Numbered from the stretch's first letter, positions 5,645 to 13,654 are shown. The stretch: DNA of 21,000 bases from Clostridia bacterium (GCA_028709105.1 JAQVYD010000009.1:1-21000), one strand, 5' to 3'. Notes: generated by a model not told the origin, from the letters alone. Translations and numbers: made by a program.

Positions 5645-7498
5645 ATGAAAAGGTGGTGTTCTTCTTTGCCCATAAAATGGTACGGTCTTTTTTTAGTGAT
5701 AGGGTTGACCATTTTTGTTCTCTCTTTGTTAGGGAAAAAGGGGCAAAGCTTCTTCGCTCATCGTGTCTCCAATAGGCAGGAACTTCTTTTGAACAATCTG
5801 CCGTTAGGACTATGTCTGCTTAGTAAAACAGGAAAGATTATCTGGGCAAATCCTCTTTTTCCCTTCCTTACCGGAAAAAAGATTGTTGCGGGGGAGGATT
5901 GTCCTGAATTTATACATCCTTCTCTGCTGCAGGATTTAGGCGGGAAATCTCTTTATTTTGAAACGCGGGAACTTTTAGGGGCCGAGGAAAAATTATCGCT
6001 TTTGACGTGTCAGGACCTTAGCGAAGAATTACGATTATATACAAAACAGAAGGGTTATTTGCCGGTGATTGCGTTAGCGCAAATAGATAATTGGGCAGAA
6101 GTATTAAAGTCTATGCCGGAAGATGTCAAGCCTCATCTCTTGGGAAAAATGGAAAGGACTTTGCGCGAATGGGTAGAAAACCTGGAGGGGTTTTTAAGTC
6201 GGATTACCGAAGATCGCTACCTCATTATTTTGAAGCAATGGGGTTTGCAACGGGCGGAAAAAGAACATTTTAATATTCTCGATAAGATTCGTAATTTAGA
6301 AGTGGGGAATGGCCTTCCCCTTACGCTCAGTTTAGGGATAGGCCGGGGAGAAGAACAGATTGGTAAATTGGGCAATTTGGCACAGGCGGCTTTAGATATA
6401 GCGCAGGAACGGGGCGGCGATCAAGTCGTAGCCAAGTCTCCGGAAAAAGTGCGTTTTTTCGGTGGAAAATCTTTGGCAATGGAAAAAAGGACAAAGGTAA
6501 AAGCCCGCCGTACTGCCAATGCCCTTAAAGAGATGATTTTAGATTCTTCCCAAGTCTTGATTATGGGGCATGAAATGGCAGACTATGACAGTTTGGGCTC
6601 GGCTCTGGGTGTTTTTAAGGCAGTGCGTGACTTGGGGAAAAAAGCTTGGCTGATCAGAGATAAGCATAATCCCGCTCTGGATAAAATCTTGACCTTATTC
6701 CCGTATGAAGCGGGGGCATACTTGGTTAAAGCAGAGGAAGCCTTGCGCAAGATGCAGGAAGGAACCCTCGTGGTAGTGGTGGATACCCATAAACCTTCTC
6801 TTTTACCTGAACCCGCTCTTCTGTCCGCAGCAGCTAAGGTTGTGCTGCTTGATCATCACCGCCGTGGTGAGGAGTTCCCGGAGAAGGCAGAGTTAATCTA
6901 TCTGGAGTCTTATGCTTCCTCTACGTGTGAGTTGGTGGCAGAGCTTTTGCAGTATATGGGGGAAGAGGTGAAAATAGGGCCGGAGGAAGCGACAGCTCTT
7001 TTGGCCGGGATTACCGTTGATACCAAGAATTTTGTGTATCAAACAGGAGCAAGGACTTTTGCGGCGGCCTCTTATTTGAGAAGCAAGGGGGCGGATCCCA
7101 CAGCAGTTCAAAAACTCTTTCAGGATGATTTGCAGACAGCCATTCAGAAAGCCGAGGTTATTAGTAAAGCGAGGATTCTTTATGGGGAAATTGCGGTTAG
7201 TGTAGGCGGTGAACCGTCTGCAGAGGCCCAGCTTTTAGCAGCAAAAGCGGCTGATGCGATGCTTAATATTGCCGGAGTAAATGCGGCCTTTGTTTTGTGG
7301 CCGTTTAGTACGGGAGTAGCGATAAGTGCTCGTTCTAATGGTAAAATTAATGTCCAAACAATTATGGAAAAACTAGACGGGGGCGGACATCTGACGATTG
7401 CTGCAGCCCAAGTGCCCATTACCTTGGCGGAAGCAGAAAGAGAGTTTCTCAATATACTGGAAGAAGTGTTGCAAAAGAGTAAGGAGGTAAGAAAATGA
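5645..7498 (+). CDS. gdpP: GdpP/YybT-type cyclic-di-AMP phosphodiesterase
   Basis: A 617-residue membrane-anchored enzyme that would hydrolyse c-di-AMP to pApA. Order: one clear membrane helix (about residues 12-32), a PAS-like domain (about 42-110), a degenerate GGDEF domain (about 140-275) and a DHH/DHHA1 domain (about 295-610). Catalytic residues are present: H309, D313 and D315 ('MGHEMADYDSLGSA'), a VVDTH segment, the D403-H404-H405 triplet ('LLDHHRRG'), 'DTKNF', and the DHHA1 GGGH with H582. Bacillus GdpP has two N-terminal membrane helices; here only one is evident. ATG 5645 has no ribosome-binding site, whereas TTG 5666 has AAGGTGG 10 nt upstream and may be the true start. It overlaps rplI by 4 bp (ATGA). 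Confidence 0.93.
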   Translation: MKRWCSSLPIKWYGLFLVIGLTIFVLSLLGKKGQSFFAHRVSNRQELLLNNLPLGLCLLSKTGKIIWANPLFPFLTGKKIVAGEDCPEFIHPSLLQDLGGKSLYFETRELLGAEEKLSLLTCQDLSEELRLYTKQKGYLPVIALAQIDNWAEVLKSMPEDVKPHLLGKMERTLREWVENLEGFLSRITEDRYLIILKQWGLQRAEKEHFNILDKIRNLEVGNGLPLTLSLGIGRGEEQIGKLGNLAQAALDIAQERGGDQVVAKSPEKVRFFGGKSLAMEKRTKVKARRTANALKEMILDSSQVLIMGHEMADYDSLGSALGVFKAVRDLGKKAWLIRDKHNPALDKILTLFPYEAGAYLVKAEEALRKMQEGTLVVVVDTHKPSLLPEPALLSAAAKVVLLDHHRRGEEFPEKAELIYLESYASSTCELVAELLQYMGEEVKIGPEEATALLAGITVDTKNFVYQTGARTFAAASYLRSKGADPTAVQKLFQDDLQTAIQKAEVISKARILYGEIAVSVGGEPSAEAQLLAAKAADAMLNIAGVNAAFVLWPFSTGVAISARSNGKINVQTIMEKLDGGGHLTIAAAQVPITLAEAEREFLNILEEVLQKSKEVRK

Positions 7499-7944
7499 AC
7501 GTAATTTTAAAAAAGGATCTTAAAGGTACGGGGAAAAAGGATGAGCTGGTTAATGTAGCGGAAGGCTATGCCCGCAATTTTTTGTTCCCTAGGGGGCTGG
7601 CTGTGGAAGCGACACCAAGCAATTTGCAAGATTTGGAGCGTAAAAAGAAAAGTGAAGATAAAAAACAAGAAAGAGAATTACAACAGGCTCGGGAATTAGG
7701 GGCGCAGTTAAAAGAAGTGCATTTAACGATTCCTGTAAAAACCGGCGAGGGTGGGCGATTGTTTGGTTCCGTTAGTAACCGTGATATTGGGGAAGCCTTA
7801 GAAAAAGAAAAAGGGCTGAAAATTGATAAACGAAAAATTGAGGTGGAGGGAACGATCAAAGAAATAGGGACTTATCCTATCGCGATTAAAGTGCATCCTC
7901 AGGTTGTTGTTACTATTCAAGTACAAATTGTGGAAGCGCCATAA
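7495..7944 (+). CDS. rplI: Large-subunit ribosomal protein bL9
   Basis: A 149-residue protein with the L9 signature 'MNVILKKDLKGTGKKDELVN' and 'VAEGYARNFLFPRGLAVEAT' in the N-terminal rRNA-binding domain, a long charged connecting helix (about residues 45-75) and a C-terminal domain containing 'GRLFGSVSNRDIGEALEKE'. L9 binds 23S rRNA at the base of the L1 stalk. The start overlaps the gdpP stop (ATGA), and AAGGAGG lies just upstream inside gdpP, so the genes are translationally coupled. The gdpP-rplI-(lon)-dnaB order is conserved in spore-forming Firmicutes. Confidence 0.98.
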   Translation: MNVILKKDLKGTGKKDELVNVAEGYARNFLFPRGLAVEATPSNLQDLERKKKSEDKKQERELQQARELGAQLKEVHLTIPVKTGEGGRLFGSVSNRDIGEALEKEKGLKIDKRKIEVEGTIKEIGTYPIAIKVHPQVVVTIQVQIVEAP

Positions 7945-7965
7945 GAAAGGGGATTAAACCAGCCC

Positions 7966-9939
7966 ATGGAAGACTTATTGAGTACCTATTGCCAGAATAA
8001 GGAGAAAATTGTTAACAGAGGGATGGATACACAAAGCTTGGTGGTATATCAGATTGATGCGCTTTTAGATTTGCTTTCCTGGATTTTGGGTTCGGATAAA
8101 ATGGTTCTTAAGGCGATGAAATTAGGAACAGCCCAATTGCTTCGTTCCAAGCAGGTGGAAGACAGAGCCTGTGCTTTAAAAAGTTTGGTTTATGAAAACC
8201 CCACTGTTGTGCTGACAGAAAAAGAAAGGTTAAATTTAGCTTTACTGGTAGAGGAGGCCGAAGAGAAAATTGTGGAGCTTCTCGCCAAAAAGTCCTTAGA
8301 ACAGCAAATAGAACAGCGTGTTGTAGAAAAAATGCAGGAGCGCCATGATGAATACATCAATGAGGTACGCCTACAGGTAATTAAAGAAAAGGCACCTAAT
8401 CCGGAAAATGCCCAGACTTTGAAGAGACTGGCGATTTTGGAAAAGAAGAATACTTTGGGCTTAGCTCGTTCCGCCATGGAAGTATTGCGCCCACAGACAT
8501 TAGAGGAGATTGTCGGACAGGAGCGGGCCGCTAAATCTCTTTTAGCGAAAATGTCCAGCCCTTATCCCCAGCATATTTTGCTTTATGGGCCTCCCGGGGT
8601 GGGGAAGACATCCGCGGCCCGTCTGGTTCTGGATATCGCTAAGAATTTAGAACACTCGCCTTTTCAAGCAGAAGCGCCTTTTGTCGAGGTCGACGGGACA
8701 ACTTTACGTTGGGATCCGCGGGAGATTACCAACCCTCTTTTGGGTTCGGTGCACGATCCTATTTATCAAGGAACTCGCCGGGATTTTGCGGAGACGGGGA
8801 TCCCGGAACCGAAGTTGGGATTAGTTACCGCTGCACATGGCGGAATTTTATTTATTGACGAAATTGGGGAAATGGATCCTCTTTTACAAAACAAATTGCT
8901 TAAAGTACTGGAAGATAAACGGGTCTATTTTGATTCTGCCTATTATGACGCGCACGATCCTAATGTGCCGCAATATATTAAGAAGATTTTTACAGAAGGC
9001 GCACCCGCTGATTTTGTTTTGATTGCGGCAACCACACGGGATGCGGCGGAGATTAGTTCGGCCATCCGTTCCCGTTGTGTGGAGGTTTTTTTTGAGCCTC
9101 TTACCCCGCAGGAAATAAAAAAAATTATTGAAAATTCAGCGGCTAAACTACAAGTAGAGTTGGAAAAAGGGATTCCAACTTTAATCAGTGAATATACGAT
9201 TGAGGCACGTAAAGCGAATAATCTTTTGGCGGACGCTTATGGGCTGGCTCTTTATCGTCAGAAGATGGGCGAGAATACTTCCGGCTCCTCAAACAAAGCA
9301 CCGCTGATTACTGTAGCCGATGTCTATGAGGTTTTTCAGGTTTCGCGTCTTTCCCCTTATGTGACCGTTAAAAGCTCTTCAGAATTAGAAGTAGGCAGGG
9401 TCTTAGGGTTAGGCGTTTCAGGGTTTCTCGGTTCGGTTTTAGAAATTGAGACGGTGGCTTTTCCGGCACATAAAAAGGGTGAAGGTCAGATCCGTTTTAA
9501 CGATACGGCCGGTTCTATGGCTAAAGATTCCGTTTTTAATGCCGCCTCTGTTTTGCGAAGACTAACGGGGGAAGATTTGCTTAATTATGACCTGCATGTC
9601 AATGTAGTGGGCGGCGGACGAGTTGACGGCCCTTCGGCAGGGGTGGCGATCTGTCTGGCGATCTATAGTGCGGTACAGGGCATCCCTTTGCGGCAAGATA
9701 TCGCTGTAACCGGGGAGCTATCTATTCAGGGACGGATCAAAGCTGTCGGCGGTATTTTTGAAAAAATATATGGGGCGAAACAGGCCGGAATAACCAAGGT
9801 TTTAATTCCGGAAGAGAACCGGGCCGATGTTCCTAACAATTTAAGCGGGCTAGAGGTTATCTTCGTTAAAACGATGAAGGAAGTCTTAGCCCAGATTACC
9901 TGCAAAATGATTGATTTAGAAAAGAGTGAGGGCGGTTGA
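7966..9939 (+). CDS. lonC: LonC-type ATP-dependent protease (spore-former Lon family)
   Basis: A 657-residue AAA+ serine protease. An N-terminal helical domain (about 1-185, with a coiled-coil near 85-130) differs from the LonA substrate domain. The AAA+ module has a Walker A at 208-215 (GPPGVGKT, K214) and a Walker B ending D298-E299 (ILFIDEIGE). The Lon protease domain (about 460-650) carries the Ser-Lys dyad: S557 in DGPSAG and K600 in GGIFEK. The 43-residue spacing equals that of E. coli Lon S679/K722. The family found in endospore formers next to rplI and dnaB is the LonC type; a LonB assignment is the main alternative. The gene ends 1 bp before the preferred dnaB start. Cytoplasmic, soluble. 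Confidence 0.88.
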   Translation: MEDLLSTYCQNKEKIVNRGMDTQSLVVYQIDALLDLLSWILGSDKMVLKAMKLGTAQLLRSKQVEDRACALKSLVYENPTVVLTEKERLNLALLVEEAEEKIVELLAKKSLEQQIEQRVVEKMQERHDEYINEVRLQVIKEKAPNPENAQTLKRLAILEKKNTLGLARSAMEVLRPQTLEEIVGQERAAKSLLAKMSSPYPQHILLYGPPGVGKTSAARLVLDIAKNLEHSPFQAEAPFVEVDGTTLRWDPREITNPLLGSVHDPIYQGTRRDFAETGIPEPKLGLVTAAHGGILFIDEIGEMDPLLQNKLLKVLEDKRVYFDSAYYDAHDPNVPQYIKKIFTEGAPADFVLIAATTRDAAEISSAIRSRCVEVFFEPLTPQEIKKIIENSAAKLQVELEKGIPTLISEYTIEARKANNLLADAYGLALYRQKMGENTSGSSNKAPLITVADVYEVFQVSRLSPYVTVKSSSELEVGRVLGLGVSGFLGSVLEIETVAFPAHKKGEGQIRFNDTAGSMAKDSVFNAASVLRRLTGEDLLNYDLHVNVVGGGRVDGPSAGVAICLAIYSAVQGIPLRQDIAVTGELSIQGRIKAVGGIFEKIYGAKQAGITKVLIPEENRADVPNNLSGLEVIFVKTMKEVLAQITCKMIDLEKSEGG

Positions 9940-9940
9940 A

Positions 9941-11272
9941 ATGTTGTTAGAAAAATTGCCTCCCTATAATCTGGAGGCGGAACAAGCTGTTTTAGGTTCG
10001 ATGATGCTTGATAAAGAGGCTGTCTATATCGCTTTGGAGATGTTAGCGGCAGAAGATTTCTATAAAGATGCCCATCAAATCATTTTTACGACGATTGTTA
10101 ATCTAGAAGCTCAGGGGCAACCGATCGATATGATCACCTTAACCGAGGAACTACATCGACAGAATAGTATGGGTAAAATAGGCGGGGTCGGTTATATCGC
10201 TGAAGTAGCAAACATCGTTCCTACGGCGGCCAATGTTGATCATTATGCCGAGATTGTTGTGGAAAAAGCGATTTTGCGTAAGTTAATTCGTGTTTCTACA
10301 AACATTGCTAATCGTTGTTATGAAGAGCAGGAAGAGACTCATCATCTTTTGGATCAGGCCGAAAGAATGATTTTAGAAATAGCGGAAAACAGGAACTTAA
10401 CCGGGTTGATCCCTATTAAACAAATTTTAGGTGATACGTTAGAAAAAATTGAGTATTTAGCAGATAATAAGGGTAACATTACCGGAGTTCCTTCCTTTTT
10501 TATTGATTTGGACAGTATGACTTCAGGTTGGCAAGCTTCAGATTTGATTATTCTCGCTGCCCGTCCCGCCATGGGGAAGACCTCCTTCGGTTTAAATATT
10601 GCCCAGAACGCCGCGCTCAAAGGCGGAACATCCGTAGCCATTTTTAGTTTGGAAATGTCCAAGGAACAACTGGTGCAGAGGCTAATGAGTTCGGAGGCCA
10701 TGCTTGATCAGCACAAATTGCGCACAGGCCGTTTGCTAGATGAGGAATGGATCCGTTTGACGAGGGCGGCACAGCCTCTTTCTACAGCCGAGATCTATAT
10801 TGATGATACCCCTGCTATTTCCATTTTAGAACTGCGGGCTAAAGCGAGGAGGTTAAAGGCGGAAAAGGGCTTAGGCCTAATCATCATTGATTATCTTCAA
10901 CTGATGCAGGTAGGGAAGAGGGAGGAAAATCGTCAACAAGAAATCTCGGAAATATCGCGTTCTTTGAAGGCTCTGGCTAGGGAGTTGAATATTCCGGTAA
11001 TTGCTCTTTCCCAGCTTTCCCGTGCTGTGGAACAGACACAGGATAAAAAACCGAGCCTTAGCCATCTGCGAGAATCAGGGGCTTTGGAGCAAGATGCTGA
11101 TTTGGTCATGTTTATTTTCCGGGAGGACTACTATAATCCGGAAAGTGAAAAGCCGGGGATCGCGGAAATTATTATTGCTAAACATCGCAATGGACCTACC
11201 GGTTCAGTGGAACTGGGCTTTCTTAAGGAGTTCACGAAATTTGTGAATATTGATAAACAGCATAATCTTTAA
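9941..11272 (+). CDS. dnaB: Replicative DNA helicase DnaB
   Basis: A 443-residue hexameric replicative helicase (called DnaC in Bacillus). The N-terminal primase-interacting domain begins 'LPPYNLEAEQAVLGSMMLD'. The RecA-like domain carries Walker A 'AARPAMGKTSF' (K213), the segment 'IFSLEMSKEQLVQRLMSSE', Walker B 'GLIIIDYLQLM', 'ISRSLKALARELNIPVIALS' (DnaB motif H3 region) and the arginine-finger region near 'FREDYYN' and 'AKHRNGPTG'. ATG 9941 is preferred: it lies one base after the lonC stop and gives the normal family N-terminus; GTG 9926 would overlap lonC. It unwinds DNA at the fork and loads primase. The next gene starts 32 bp downstream with its own good ribosome-binding site. Confidence 0.98.
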   Translation: MLLEKLPPYNLEAEQAVLGSMMLDKEAVYIALEMLAAEDFYKDAHQIIFTTIVNLEAQGQPIDMITLTEELHRQNSMGKIGGVGYIAEVANIVPTAANVDHYAEIVVEKAILRKLIRVSTNIANRCYEEQEETHHLLDQAERMILEIAENRNLTGLIPIKQILGDTLEKIEYLADNKGNITGVPSFFIDLDSMTSGWQASDLIILAARPAMGKTSFGLNIAQNAALKGGTSVAIFSLEMSKEQLVQRLMSSEAMLDQHKLRTGRLLDEEWIRLTRAAQPLSTAEIYIDDTPAISILELRAKARRLKAEKGLGLIIIDYLQLMQVGKREENRQQEISEISRSLKALARELNIPVIALSQLSRAVEQTQDKKPSLSHLRESGALEQDADLVMFIFREDYYNPESEKPGIAEIIIAKHRNGPTGSVELGFLKEFTKFVNIDKQHNL

Positions 11273-11304
11273 GCTATCTTAGCCTGCCTGAAGGAGGAAC
11301 ATAC

Positions 11305-12717
11305 ATGAAAAACAAATATGATGTCATTATTGTCGGAGCAGGTCCAGCGGGGATTTTTACAGCTTTAGAACTAGCGAACTTCAACAAAAAGCTAGATGTT
11401 TTACTAATTGAGAAGGGCAGACTTTTAGAAGAACGTGATTGTCCTAGCCCTCGTCTCGGTTATTGTACTCATTGTCAGCCTTGTTCGATTATTAGCGGTT
11501 GGGCTGGGGCGGGAGCTTTTAGTGATGGCAAATTATCGCTCTCTCCTGCGGTGGGGGGCCGTTTAACTGATTATCTGCCGGAAGAAACTGTGCAAGAATA
11601 TATTGCTTATGCTGATAAAACCTATTTACGCTTTGGGGCGAATCCGGAAGTTTATGGGCTTGATTATAGAAAAGTTGACGATTTAATGTATGAAGCTTCC
11701 CGTTATAATATAAAACTTATTCCTTGTCCGGTAAGACATTTAGGAACAGACTTGAGTTTAGAAGTATTGCAGGGGATGTACCAGTATCTCCTTACAGAAA
11801 CACAGACAGAGATTCTTTTATTAACTACTGTTGATGATATTTTAGTTAAGGAAAATAAAACTGTCAAAGGTGTCGTCCTTACTAATAAACGGGGAGAAAA
11901 ACAGGAAGTTACGGCTCCCTACGTCATCGTCGCTCCCGGTCGGGGTGGGGCGCAATGGTTGTCTGAACAAGCCGCCAAGCTTTCTTTAAAGACGGAGAAC
12001 AATGAGATCGATATCGGAGTAAGGGTAGAAGTGCCTAATTCGATTCTGGACCATCTTACCAAAGAGCTCTACGAAGCGAAGCTTATTTATTACTCGGATA
12101 CTTTTGAAAATAAGGTTCGTTCTTTTTGTATGAATCCCGGAGGTGTAGTTTCCGAAGAGAATTATGATGGGGATATTGCGGTTGTTAATGGACATAGCTA
12201 TGTTAATCCTAAGTTAAGAACCTCTAATACTAACTTTGCCCTGCTTGTTTCCACCCATTTTACAGAACCTTTCAATCAACCGATTGAATACGGCAAGTAT
12301 ATTGCCAAATGTGCGAATATGCTTACAGGCGGAGGCGTTATTATTCAGCGTTTAGGTGATTTGTTGAAGGGGAGGCGAACAGATGAGAGTCGTTTGAAAA
12401 AATCGACGACGATCCCGACTTTACAAAGTGCAGTGCCGGGGGATTTGAGTTTTGTTCTCCCGCAGCGTTACTTGACTTCTCTTGTGGAAACCTTACGCGC
12501 TTTTGATCATATTGCCCCAGGTTTATATAGTCGCAATACCTTGCTTTATGGTGTAGAAGTCAAATTTTACTCTTCCAAAATGAGGGTAAAACCTAATTTT
12601 GAAACGGAGATCCAAGGACTCTACACCATCGGTGATGGTGCCGGTATAACCAGAGGGCTGATGCAGGCCTCTGTCACAGGAGTTGTTGTCGCCCAAGACA
12701 TTCTGCAGAAAATGTAG
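11305..12717 (+). CDS. FAD-dependent dehydrogenase, COG2509 family
   Basis: A 470-residue flavoprotein. The N-terminal Rossmann motif 'DVIIVGAGPAGIFTALELAN' binds FAD; a later 'YVIVAPGRGG' and the C-terminal 'GLYTIGDGAGITRGLMQAS' complete the two-dinucleotide-binding-domain pattern. Near the N-terminus is a four-cysteine cluster, C46, C54, C57 and C60 ('YCTHCQPC'), followed by 'GWAGAGAFSDGKLSLSP', which is typical of the COG2509 'uncharacterised FAD-dependent dehydrogenase' group. The substrate is unknown; the cysteines may be redox or metal ligands. A strong ribosome-binding site, GAAGGAGGAA, precedes the ATG. It is the last gene of the run from 4357; the tRNA promoter begins at the base after its stop. 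Confidence 0.85.
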   Translation: MKNKYDVIIVGAGPAGIFTALELANFNKKLDVLLIEKGRLLEERDCPSPRLGYCTHCQPCSIISGWAGAGAFSDGKLSLSPAVGGRLTDYLPEETVQEYIAYADKTYLRFGANPEVYGLDYRKVDDLMYEASRYNIKLIPCPVRHLGTDLSLEVLQGMYQYLLTETQTEILLLTTVDDILVKENKTVKGVVLTNKRGEKQEVTAPYVIVAPGRGGAQWLSEQAAKLSLKTENNEIDIGVRVEVPNSILDHLTKELYEAKLIYYSDTFENKVRSFCMNPGGVVSEENYDGDIAVVNGHSYVNPKLRTSNTNFALLVSTHFTEPFNQPIEYGKYIAKCANMLTGGGVIIQRLGDLLKGRRTDESRLKKSTTIPTLQSAVPGDLSFVLPQRYLTSLVETLRAFDHIAPGLYSRNTLLYGVEVKFYSSKMRVKPNFETEIQGLYTIGDGAGITRGLMQASVTGVVVAQDILQKM

Positions 12718-12747
12718 TTGACAGCAAGTTAATTCTCGTGATAATAT
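12718..12747 (+). promoter_or_regulatory. Promoter of the tRNA cluster
   Basis: A perfect TTGACA (12718-12723) directly follows the TAG of the flavoprotein gene. TAATAT (12742-12747) lies 18 bp downstream and is preceded by TG (12739-12740), an extended -10. Transcription would begin near 12754, 17 nt before tRNA-Lys. Confidence 0.75.
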
Positions 12748-12770
12748 ATATACCTGTGAGGTAAGCTTTT

Positions 12771-12847
12771 GAGCCATTAGCTCAGCCCGGTAGAGCACCT
12801 GACTTTTAATCAGGGTGTCCCGCGTTCGAGTCGCGGATGGCTCACCA
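12771..12847 (+). tRNA. tRNA-Lys (UUU)
   Basis: Full cloverleaf: acceptor GAGCCAT pairs with ATGGCTC, the D arm is GCTC...GAGC, the anticodon stem is CCTGA/TCAGG with loop CTTTTAA (anticodon TTT), the T arm is CCGCG/CGCGG, the discriminator is A and CCA is encoded. Confidence 0.98.
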
Positions 12848-12852
12848 AATAT

Positions 12853-12928
12853 GACCCTTTGGTCAAGTGGTTTAAGATACGGCCCTTTCACGGCTGTGAC
12901 ATGGGTTCGAATCCCATAGGGGTCACCA
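12853..12928 (+). tRNA. tRNA-Glu (UUC)
   Basis: Acceptor GACCCTT pairs with AGGGGTC (one G-U), the anticodon loop is CTTTCAC (anticodon TTC) in a CGGCC/GGCTG stem, the T arm is ATGGG/CCCAT, and CCA is encoded. It lies 5 bp after tRNA-Lys. Confidence 0.98.
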
Positions 12929-12939
12929 AAAAGATAATT

Positions 12940-12960
12940 CATAATGCATAACGCATAATG
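12940..12960 (+). repeat. Three tandem heptamers CATAATG/CATAACG/CATAATG
   Basis: Three consecutive 7-mers follow the tRNA-Glu gene; the middle copy differs by one base. AT-rich spacer sequence; no function is apparent. Confidence 0.7.
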
Positions 12961-12982
12961 AAAACACTATAAATTATTGTAG

Positions 12983-13004
12983 GGAACGACGTCCTCGTCG
13001 TTCC
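12983..13004. repeat. Short perfect hairpin repeat (GGAACGACG/CGTCGTTCC)
   Basis: GGAACGACG (12983-12991) and CGTCGTTCC (12996-13004) are exact reverse complements around TCCT. Similar GTAGGG(G)ACGACG palindromes are dispersed in many Firmicutes genomes. No long T tract follows, so this is more likely an intergenic repeat than a terminator. Confidence 0.7.
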
Positions 13005-13016
13005 GTCTTGTACAAG

Positions 13017-13045
13017 TTCAGGGACGGTTCTTACTCTTGCCTGAA
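13017..13045. repeat. REP-like element, GGGACGGTTCTT type, copy in Glu-Asp spacer
   Basis: GGGACGGTTCTT occupies 13021-13032 and is identical to 13378-13389. TTCAGG (13017-13022) pairs with CCTGAA (13040-13045), making a 6-bp stem around it. Confidence 0.65.
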
Positions 13046-13082
13046 TTAAGAATAGAGGACACATCCGAATCCCGAGTTTTGG

Positions 13083-13158
13083 GGAGCTGTGGTGTAGTGG
13101 TTAACATGCCTGCCTGTCACGCAGGAGATCGCGAGTTCAACTCTCGTCAGCTCCGCCA
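13083..13158 (+). tRNA. tRNA-Asp (GUC)
   Basis: Acceptor GGAGCTG pairs with CAGCTCC; the anticodon loop CTGTCAC (anticodon GTC) lies in a CCTGC/GCAGG stem; discriminator G; CCA encoded at 13156-13158. Confidence 0.98.
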
Positions 13159-13184
13159 TTTATCTTTGTTAATTATTTTCATCG

Positions 13185-13260
<76 letters not shown>

Positions 13261-13275
13261 CTTCATTTTCACTAG

Positions 13276-13352
13276 GGGCAATTAGCTCAGTTGGTTAGAG
13301 TGCATGCCTCACATGCATGAGGTCGGGGGTTCGATTCCCTCATTGCCCACCA
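13276..13352 (+). tRNA. tRNA-Val (CAC)
   Basis: Acceptor GGGCAAT pairs with ATTGCCC; the anticodon stem CATGC/GCATG holds loop CTCACAT (anticodon CAC); the T stem GGGGG/CCCTC has one G-U; discriminator A; CCA encoded. The D stem GCTC/GAGT includes one wobble pair. Confidence 0.95.
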
Positions 13353-13360
13353 TTTTAAGA

Positions 13361-13400
13361 GCAAATTTGCAAATTTGGGGACGGTTCTTGCCCTTGCTTA
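13361..13400. repeat. REP-like element, GGGACGGTTCTT type, copy in Val-Gly spacer
   Basis: GGGACGGTTCTT at 13378-13389 is identical to the copy at 13021, and both are followed by CTTGC and, farther on, TCCGAA. A perfect palindrome GCAAATTTGC (13361-13370) precedes it. Confidence 0.65.
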
Positions 13401-13447
13401 GACTCGAGCATTCGAATTCCGAACCCCAAACTTTGAATCTCTAGTAT

Positions 13448-13521
13448 GCGGGTGTGGTTCAATGGTAGAACTCCAGCTTCCCAAGCTGGCGGCGTGGGTT
13501 CGATTCCCATCACCCGCTCCA
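13448..13521 (+). tRNA. tRNA-Gly (CCC)
   Basis: Acceptor GCGGGTG pairs with CACCCGC; the anticodon stem CCAGC/GCTGG holds loop TTCCCAA (anticodon CCC); discriminator T; CCA encoded at 13519-13521. This is the last tRNA of the cluster. Confidence 0.97.
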
Positions 13522-13533
13522 TATTTCAAAAAC

Positions 13534-13573
13534 AAAGCAACAAAGGGAAAAACGGAATCCTTGTTGCTTTTTC
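13534..13573 (+). terminator. Probable terminator of the tRNA cluster
   Basis: AAAGCAACAA (13534-13543) pairs exactly with TTGTTGCTTT (13561-13570); a further GG/CC pair lies inside after one bulged base. The stem runs into a short T tract (13568-13572). A competing hairpin, AACGGAA (13551-13557) with TTCCGTT (13571-13577), shares the region. Confidence 0.6.
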
Positions 13574-13616
13574 CGTTATTAGTTATCATCGAAGGCTTAT
13601 CGAAAGAGTGGAAACG

Positions 13617-13625
13617 TGATATAAT
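13617..13625 (+). promoter_or_regulatory. Extended -10 promoter of the SCIFF gene
   Basis: TGATATAAT at 13617-13625 is an extended -10 with a perfect TATAAT. The -35 candidate TTATCG (13597-13602) is weak but lies at 17 bp spacing. The coding start is 30 bp downstream. Confidence 0.6.
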
Positions 13626-13654
13626 AAAATCGTTTAAAAAAGGGGGAATGAAAG

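Noticed and set aside
6091..6273. Plus-strand 60-codon ORF inside gdpP in another frame
   Set aside because: Lies wholly within the conserved gdpP coding sequence, without a ribosome-binding site or family match.
7566..7859. Minus-strand ORF opposite rplI (and similar antisense ORFs across the window)
   Set aside because: Shadow of a certain ribosomal-protein gene; no ribosome-binding site and no recognisable family.
12523..12942. Minus-strand ORF of 139 codons covering the end of the flavoprotein gene and two tRNA genes
   Set aside because: Its product contains strings such as GIRTHV and ATRTRD that arise from reading tRNA genes antisense, a well-known artefact; it also lies opposite a real CDS and two certain tRNAs.
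12940..12960. Tandem heptamers as a CRISPR or phase-variation tract
   Set aside because: Only three 7-bp units, no spacers, and not inside a gene or promoter.
13398..13589. Minus-strand ORF of 63 codons over tRNA-Gly
   Set aside because: Antisense translation of tRNA-Gly (GDGNRTHAASLGSWSS); artefact.
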